From Candidatus Delongbacteria bacterium (GTDB lineage: Bacteria > UBA4055): DNA of 55,870 nt. The notes under the pieces are model-generated. The model worked only from the letters and a program-made list of their open reading frames with translations, did no database searches and was not told where the DNA came from. The DNA lies in NCBI GenBank assembly GCA_016937995.1, contig JAFGVM010000005.1, positions 1 to 55,870 of the forward strand, given 5' to 3'. Shown one piece after another: positions 52,461 through 55,870 of the stretch. A program made the position numbers and the translations under genes. Position 1 is the stretch's first letter; each line of letters begins with the position of its first letter.

Positions 52461-52638
52461 TACAGAGAAAATACAGCACGAACGTTAATTTTGGAATCTG
52501 AAAAAGAGGTAACCAAAATTACGTTAAGTGCAAGATAAGTAAAAAGATTAGAACTACAAGAAACCATTAAATATGCGATCAATGTTCGCACAATTGAATT
52601 AGTTGTATATCCATTTACAAATAAGAAATAACAAATTC

Positions 52639-52666
52639 GTAGGGGAGACCTCCCACGGTCTTCCGC
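52639..52666 (+). repeat. GTAGGGG hairpin repeat
   Basis: GTAGGGGAGACC ... GGTCTTCCGC; GGGAGACC pairs with GGTCTTCC through one G-T wobble. Same frame (GTAGGGG, arms, CCGC) as the element at 35887-35915. Confidence 0.6.
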
Positions 52667-52791
52667 AACAGATAAACAGCTTTTCGGGGAAGGTCGAAAG
52701 ATTTTTAATTTTAATAGTTATAGTTTGACAAATAGTTGAATTTAATGTAGTTTTTCAGAGTTAACTTATTTACTTCAAGTGAAATTAAGAT

Positions 52792-53304
52792 ATGAAAAAT
52801 AAAATCCAAATCAAATACTACAAAACACCAGTTGGTGAGCTTATACTAGGTTCTTTTGATGACAAGCTGTGCCTTGCTGACTGGCGATATCGAAAGATGC
52901 GTTCTTCTATTGACAAACGGATCAAATCAGGTTTAGATGCAGATTATGTTGAAGGGAGTTCTGATGTTATCGAAAAGACGATATCTCAGCTTGAAGAATA
53001 TTTTTCTAAAGAAAGAAAAGAATTTGATATTCCTCTGCTTTTCGTCGGTACTGATTTTCAAAGATCAGTCTGGGATGCTTTAATACAAGTTCCTTACGGC
53101 AAAACAGATACTTATTTAGGTTTATCTAAGAAGATCGGGAATGTGAAAGCTATCAGAGCTGTTGCAGGTGCAAATGGAGCTAATGCGATCTCGATCATCG
53201 TACCCTGCCACAGGATCATCGGTTCTAATGGAAATCTTGTTGGTTACGCCGGTGGATTAAATGCAAAGAAAAAATTACTCGAATTAGAATTTTCACTTTT
53301 ATAA
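52792..53304 (+). CDS. ogt: Methylated-DNA--protein-cysteine methyltransferase
   Basis: This protein repairs O6-alkylguanine in DNA by moving the alkyl group to its own cysteine. The 170-residue protein has the acceptor Cys139 in VPCHRIIG, the helix-turn-helix segment with FQRSVWDALIQVPYGKTDTY, the Arg/Ala finger region IRAVAGANGANA, and the C-terminal GYAGGLNAKKKLLELE. Length fits Ogt. It stands alone, flanked by inverted GTATGAGTTCG repeats at 52364 and 53316. Confidence 0.92.
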   Translation: MKNKIQIKYYKTPVGELILGSFDDKLCLADWRYRKMRSSIDKRIKSGLDADYVEGSSDVIEKTISQLEEYFSKERKEFDIPLLFVGTDFQRSVWDALIQVPYGKTDTYLGLSKKIGNVKAIRAVAGANGANAISIIVPCHRIIGSNGNLVGYAGGLNAKKKLLELEFSLL

Positions 53305-53315
53305 AATTTATCGGT

Positions 53316-53349
53316 CGAACTCATACTTCATACCCCATAACTCATACCT
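53316..53349. repeat. Inverted GTATGAGTTCG-type repeat after ogt
   Basis: CGAACTCATAC (53316-53326) followed by TTCATACC, CCATAACTCATACC. It is the inverse of the 52341-52374 repeat at the other side of ogt. Confidence 0.45.
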
Positions 53350-53444
53350 AAAATATTTAAAGTCATGACTTTTAACATTTCCGTTGTGCAAATCAATAAT
53401 ATATCATACATTCCGACCGAGTTTATATAAAAGGACATCGGTAG

Positions 53445-55259
53445 ATGAAAAAATTAAAGAACATCGCGATTATCGCCCATGTAGATCATGGTAAAACAAC
53501 ACTGGTTGACGCAGCACTTAGGCAGACAGGGGTTTTCAGAGCAAACCAGAAGGTCGAAGAAAGAATAATGGATTCCAATGACATCGAAAAAGAAAGAGGG
53601 ATCACAATTTTTTCAAAGAATGCCTCACTGCATTACAAAGATTACAAAATAAATATCGTTGACACACCCGGTCACGCGGATTTCGGTGGTGAAGTGCAGA
53701 GGATCCTGAAAATGGTTGACTCAGTTCTTCTGTTAGTGGACGCTTTTGAAGGAACAATGCCTCAGACAAAATATGTCCTAAAAAAATCTCTTGAACTTGG
53801 ATTAAAACCTATTGTAGTTATAAATAAGATCGATAGACCGAACTGTACTCCGACTGAAGTATTAGAAAATGTATTTGATCTGTTCGTAGAACTGAATGCG
53901 ACTGATGATCAGCTTGATTTCCCTGTGATCTATGCATCTGCAAAAAGTGGTTATGCAAAGTATGAACTGGAGGATGAGAACATTGATCTGACACCATTAT
54001 TTGAAACAATAATTAATTCTGTTGATGAGCCTGAGGGAGATGAAACAAAACCGTTCCAGTTTTTAACATCTGCAATTGAATATGATAATTATCTCGGTAA
54101 GATCGGTACAGGTAAGATCCATAACGGTGTAGTAAGACAGGGAGATGAGGTTGTTCTTTTAAAAAGAGACGGGGAAAGGTTAATATACAGAATTACAAAG
54201 CTGTTCGTTTATGAAGGTTTGAACAAAAAAGACGTCAAGGAAGCTTTTGCGGGTGATATCGTTTCTATTGCGGGTATTACAAAGATAGATGTTGGTGAGA
54301 CAGTTGCAGACAGGTTAAAACCTGAACCTCTAGCTTTGATAGATATAGATGAACCTACACTTTCAATGCTTTTCATGGTTAACGATTCTCCATTTGCAGG
54401 ATTAGAGGGAAGATGGGTGACCTCAAGGAATATCTGGGACAGATTACAGAAAGAACTTCAAACCAATGTGAGTATACAGGTAGAAAAGACTGAAACACCT
54501 GATTCATTTCTTGTGAAGGGTAGAGGTGAGCTTCAGCTTGCAATTTTGATCGAGAATATGAGAAGGGACGGTTACGAATTTGCAGTTTCAAGACCTAAGG
54601 TCATTTACAGAGAACTGAAAGGAAAACGAACAGAACCTATAGAACTTGCTATGATCGATGTTGCCGATGAATATACCGGTGTTGTAATTGAAAAAATGGG
54701 TATCAGAAAAGGTGAAATGCTCAATATGGTAGTTGGATCTGACGGATATACAAGGATAGAGTTCAAAGTTCCGGCAAGAGGTCTGATCGGATTCAGGAAT
54801 GAGTTCATGACAGAGACAAGAGGAACCGGGATATTAAATCATAGTTTTTACGAATATGAATATTACAAGGGTGACATCCCTGGAAGAACAAGAGGCGTTC
54901 TTGTGGCTATGGATAAAGGTGTCTCAGTAGCCTACTCCTTATGGAATTTACAGGAGAGGGGTTCACTTTTCATAAATCCGGGAGTAAATGTTTACGGTGG
55001 TATGATAGTGGGTGAACACAGCAGGGATGGTGATCTTGATGTTAATGTTCTGAAAGGCAAGAAGTTATCAAACGTAAGGTCTTCGGGAGCTGATGATGCT
55101 ATTAAATTGACACCACCGAGAGATCTGACCTTAGAGCAGGCAATAGAATTTATAAATGATGATGAACTGCTTGAAGTTACTCCTGAAAATTTTAGACTGA
55201 GAAAAAGATTTCTGGATATAAATGAAAGAAGAAGAAATGCTCCAAAGAAAGAAAAGTAA
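53445..55259 (+). CDS. typA: GTP-binding protein TypA/BipA
   Basis: TypA/BipA is a ribosome-associated translational GTPase related to EF-G, active under stress and in 50S assembly. The 604-residue protein has G1 AHVDHGKTT (11-19), the switch I segment ERGITIFSKNAS, G3 DTPGHADFGGEV, G4 NKIDRP, domain II, the EF-G-like domains III and V and the family C-terminal domain (RGSLFINPGVNVYGGMIVGE). AAAGGA lies before the ATG. A strong terminator follows. Confidence 0.95.
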   Translation: MKKLKNIAIIAHVDHGKTTLVDAALRQTGVFRANQKVEERIMDSNDIEKERGITIFSKNASLHYKDYKINIVDTPGHADFGGEVQRILKMVDSVLLLVDAFEGTMPQTKYVLKKSLELGLKPIVVINKIDRPNCTPTEVLENVFDLFVELNATDDQLDFPVIYASAKSGYAKYELEDENIDLTPLFETIINSVDEPEGDETKPFQFLTSAIEYDNYLGKIGTGKIHNGVVRQGDEVVLLKRDGERLIYRITKLFVYEGLNKKDVKEAFAGDIVSIAGITKIDVGETVADRLKPEPLALIDIDEPTLSMLFMVNDSPFAGLEGRWVTSRNIWDRLQKELQTNVSIQVEKTETPDSFLVKGRGELQLAILIENMRRDGYEFAVSRPKVIYRELKGKRTEPIELAMIDVADEYTGVVIEKMGIRKGEMLNMVVGSDGYTRIEFKVPARGLIGFRNEFMTETRGTGILNHSFYEYEYYKGDIPGRTRGVLVAMDKGVSVAYSLWNLQERGSLFINPGVNVYGGMIVGEHSRDGDLDVNVLKGKKLSNVRSSGADDAIKLTPPRDLTLEQAIEFINDDELLEVTPENFRLRKRFLDINERRRNAPKKEK

Positions 55260-55282
55260 CTGAGTTTTAAATACAGGTCTTT

Positions 55283-55320
55283 AACAAGGAATAAGCGTGT
55301 TTTATTCCTTGTTTTATTTT
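55283..55320 (+). terminator. Intrinsic terminator of typA
   Basis: AACAAGGAATAA (55283-55294), seven-base loop, TTATTCCTTGTT (55302-55313): a perfect 12-bp stem followed by TTATTTTT. Confidence 0.88.
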
Positions 55321-55448
55321 TAGTGATACCGTTTTTTTGAACAAACATTAGGCGTTATGTGCGCGTGTTATTTTATTAATTATATATTGATTTATGTATC
55401 ATTAGTAGCTATATTAAAAGTCCTTGAATAAATAAGTGGATGATCTGT

Positions 55449-55870
55449 ATGCCAAAAATACTTGTAATAGACGATGAGCAGGAATTAAGGGAATTTGTCT
55501 CAATGAGCCTCGAATTGAATGATTATGATACTGTTGAGGCAGAAAATGGTAAAGATGCTCTTGCAAAAATTGAACAGAATGATTTTGACTGTATAGTTTC
55601 AGATGTTGAAATGCCACATATGACCGGACCGGAATTTTTGAAAGCTTTCCGTGAGAAAAATACCATAATACCTGTGATCATGCTCACAGGAGTAAAGAAT
55701 CTGAATACGGTCATTGAGGTTATGAAGCTTGGTGCCCAGGACTATCTTGTGAAACCCATTAACGTAGACGAATTATTGATCTCTGTAGAAAAAAGTATCG
55801 AGTTCAAAAGACTGAAAGAAGAGAATATTAAGCTTCTTCAAGAAAATAAAAGATATCAGAAACATCTTGA
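55449..55870 (+). CDS. Response regulator receiver protein, 3' end outside the window
   Basis: The frame starts MPKILVIDDEQELRE and runs open to the window edge (140 residues seen). It is a CheY-like receiver domain with the acidic pair DD (8-9), phospho-acceptor Asp52 (CIVSDVEMP), the Thr of LTGV and the Lys of YLVKP near residue 102. After about residue 115 a coiled stretch begins (KRLKEENIKLLQENKRYQKH), which often leads to a further output domain, so the whole protein is probably longer (for example NtrC, HD-GYP or GGDEF type). An in-frame ATG at 55440 is also possible. Confidence 0.85.
   Translation, partial: MPKILVIDDEQELREFVSMSLELNDYDTVEAENGKDALAKIEQNDFDCIVSDVEMPHMTGPEFLKAFREKNTIIPVIMLTGVKNLNTVIEVMKLGAQDYLVKPINVDELLISVEKSIEFKRLKEENIKLLQENKRYQKHL

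Larger units (their letters stand above)
52356..52791. other. 436-base intergenic region filled with repeats
   Basis: No gene is seen. The stretch contains a GTCAT hairpin (52389-52413), a perfect 10-bp inverted repeat ACTTTCTTTT ... AAAAGAAAGT (52432-52460) with CTTGTAC in its loop, and a GTAGGGG hairpin (52639-52666). The rest (52470-52630 and 52670-52791) is AT-rich with nothing recognised, and must hold the ogt promoter. Confidence 0.55.

Overview
The window is an AT-rich bacterial chromosome segment that reads like a genome of the FCB group, probably an uncultured lineage such as Cloacimonadota, Delongbacteria or Marinimicrobia; the exact phylum cannot be fixed from the sequence alone. 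The pointers are type IX secretion C-terminal sorting domains (the YPNPFNP signature) on secreted proteins, an OmpP1/FadL outer-membrane porin, GmhA and ManC sugar-nucleotide genes, two RsmI-type methyltransferases, and promoter-like boxes of the form TTG-N20-TAnnTT. No rRNA, tRNA, CRISPR array, insertion sequence or prophage was found.

Layout. 159-575 is a lone acetyltransferase. 926-4423 (minus) holds clpC, a cvpA-like gene and rpsU. 4504-15006 (minus) is a tandem array of four long paralogous secreted papain-like cysteine proteases, one of them broken by an in-frame TAG. 15140-30139 (plus) is mainly core genes: a hexapeptide acyltransferase, gmhA, ompP1, gltX, dCMP deaminase, dnaG, a Crp/Fnr regulator, a TPR protein, a SPOR protein, tmk, a C-terminal processing protease, an AMMECR1 protein, rimO and obg, with a small lipoprotein on the other strand. 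30245-36813 carries dprA, queC, a D-Ala-D-Ala carboxypeptidase, a frameshifted GIY-YIG nuclease gene, a radical SAM gene (minus), a phosphodiesterase-type enzyme and nadC. 36889-48406 has an Ig-like lipoprotein, manC, a second Crp/Fnr regulator, a PHP phosphoesterase, gpsA, a ChaN-like protein, rsmI, a CsgG-VWA fusion protein, an rsmI paralogue, a nucleotidyltransferase and two nitroreductases. 48418-52355 is a shikimate cluster aroB-aroD-aroA-aroC. ogt, typA and the start of a response regulator end the window.

How the parts fit. Most genes are housekeeping and lie in short co-directional runs with tight or overlapping junctions (TPR/SPOR, tmk/ctp, rsmI paralogue/nucleotidyltransferase, aroD/aroA). 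The lineage-specific content is (1) the protease array, whose members combine a papain triad, a two-loop calcium-binding insertion, an Ig-like domain that appears to be split by a nidogen-like insert, and either a type IX sorting tail or a fibronectin-like end; and (2) a dense set of short palindromic intergenic repeats. One repeat family has conserved ends (GTCAT ... ATCT) around arms that differ from copy to copy but usually still pair. Two inverted copies bracket the GIY-YIG nuclease gene, which is off-frame at an AT dinucleotide tract. That nuclease-plus-repeat arrangement is the best candidate here for an undescribed mobile or phase-variable system.
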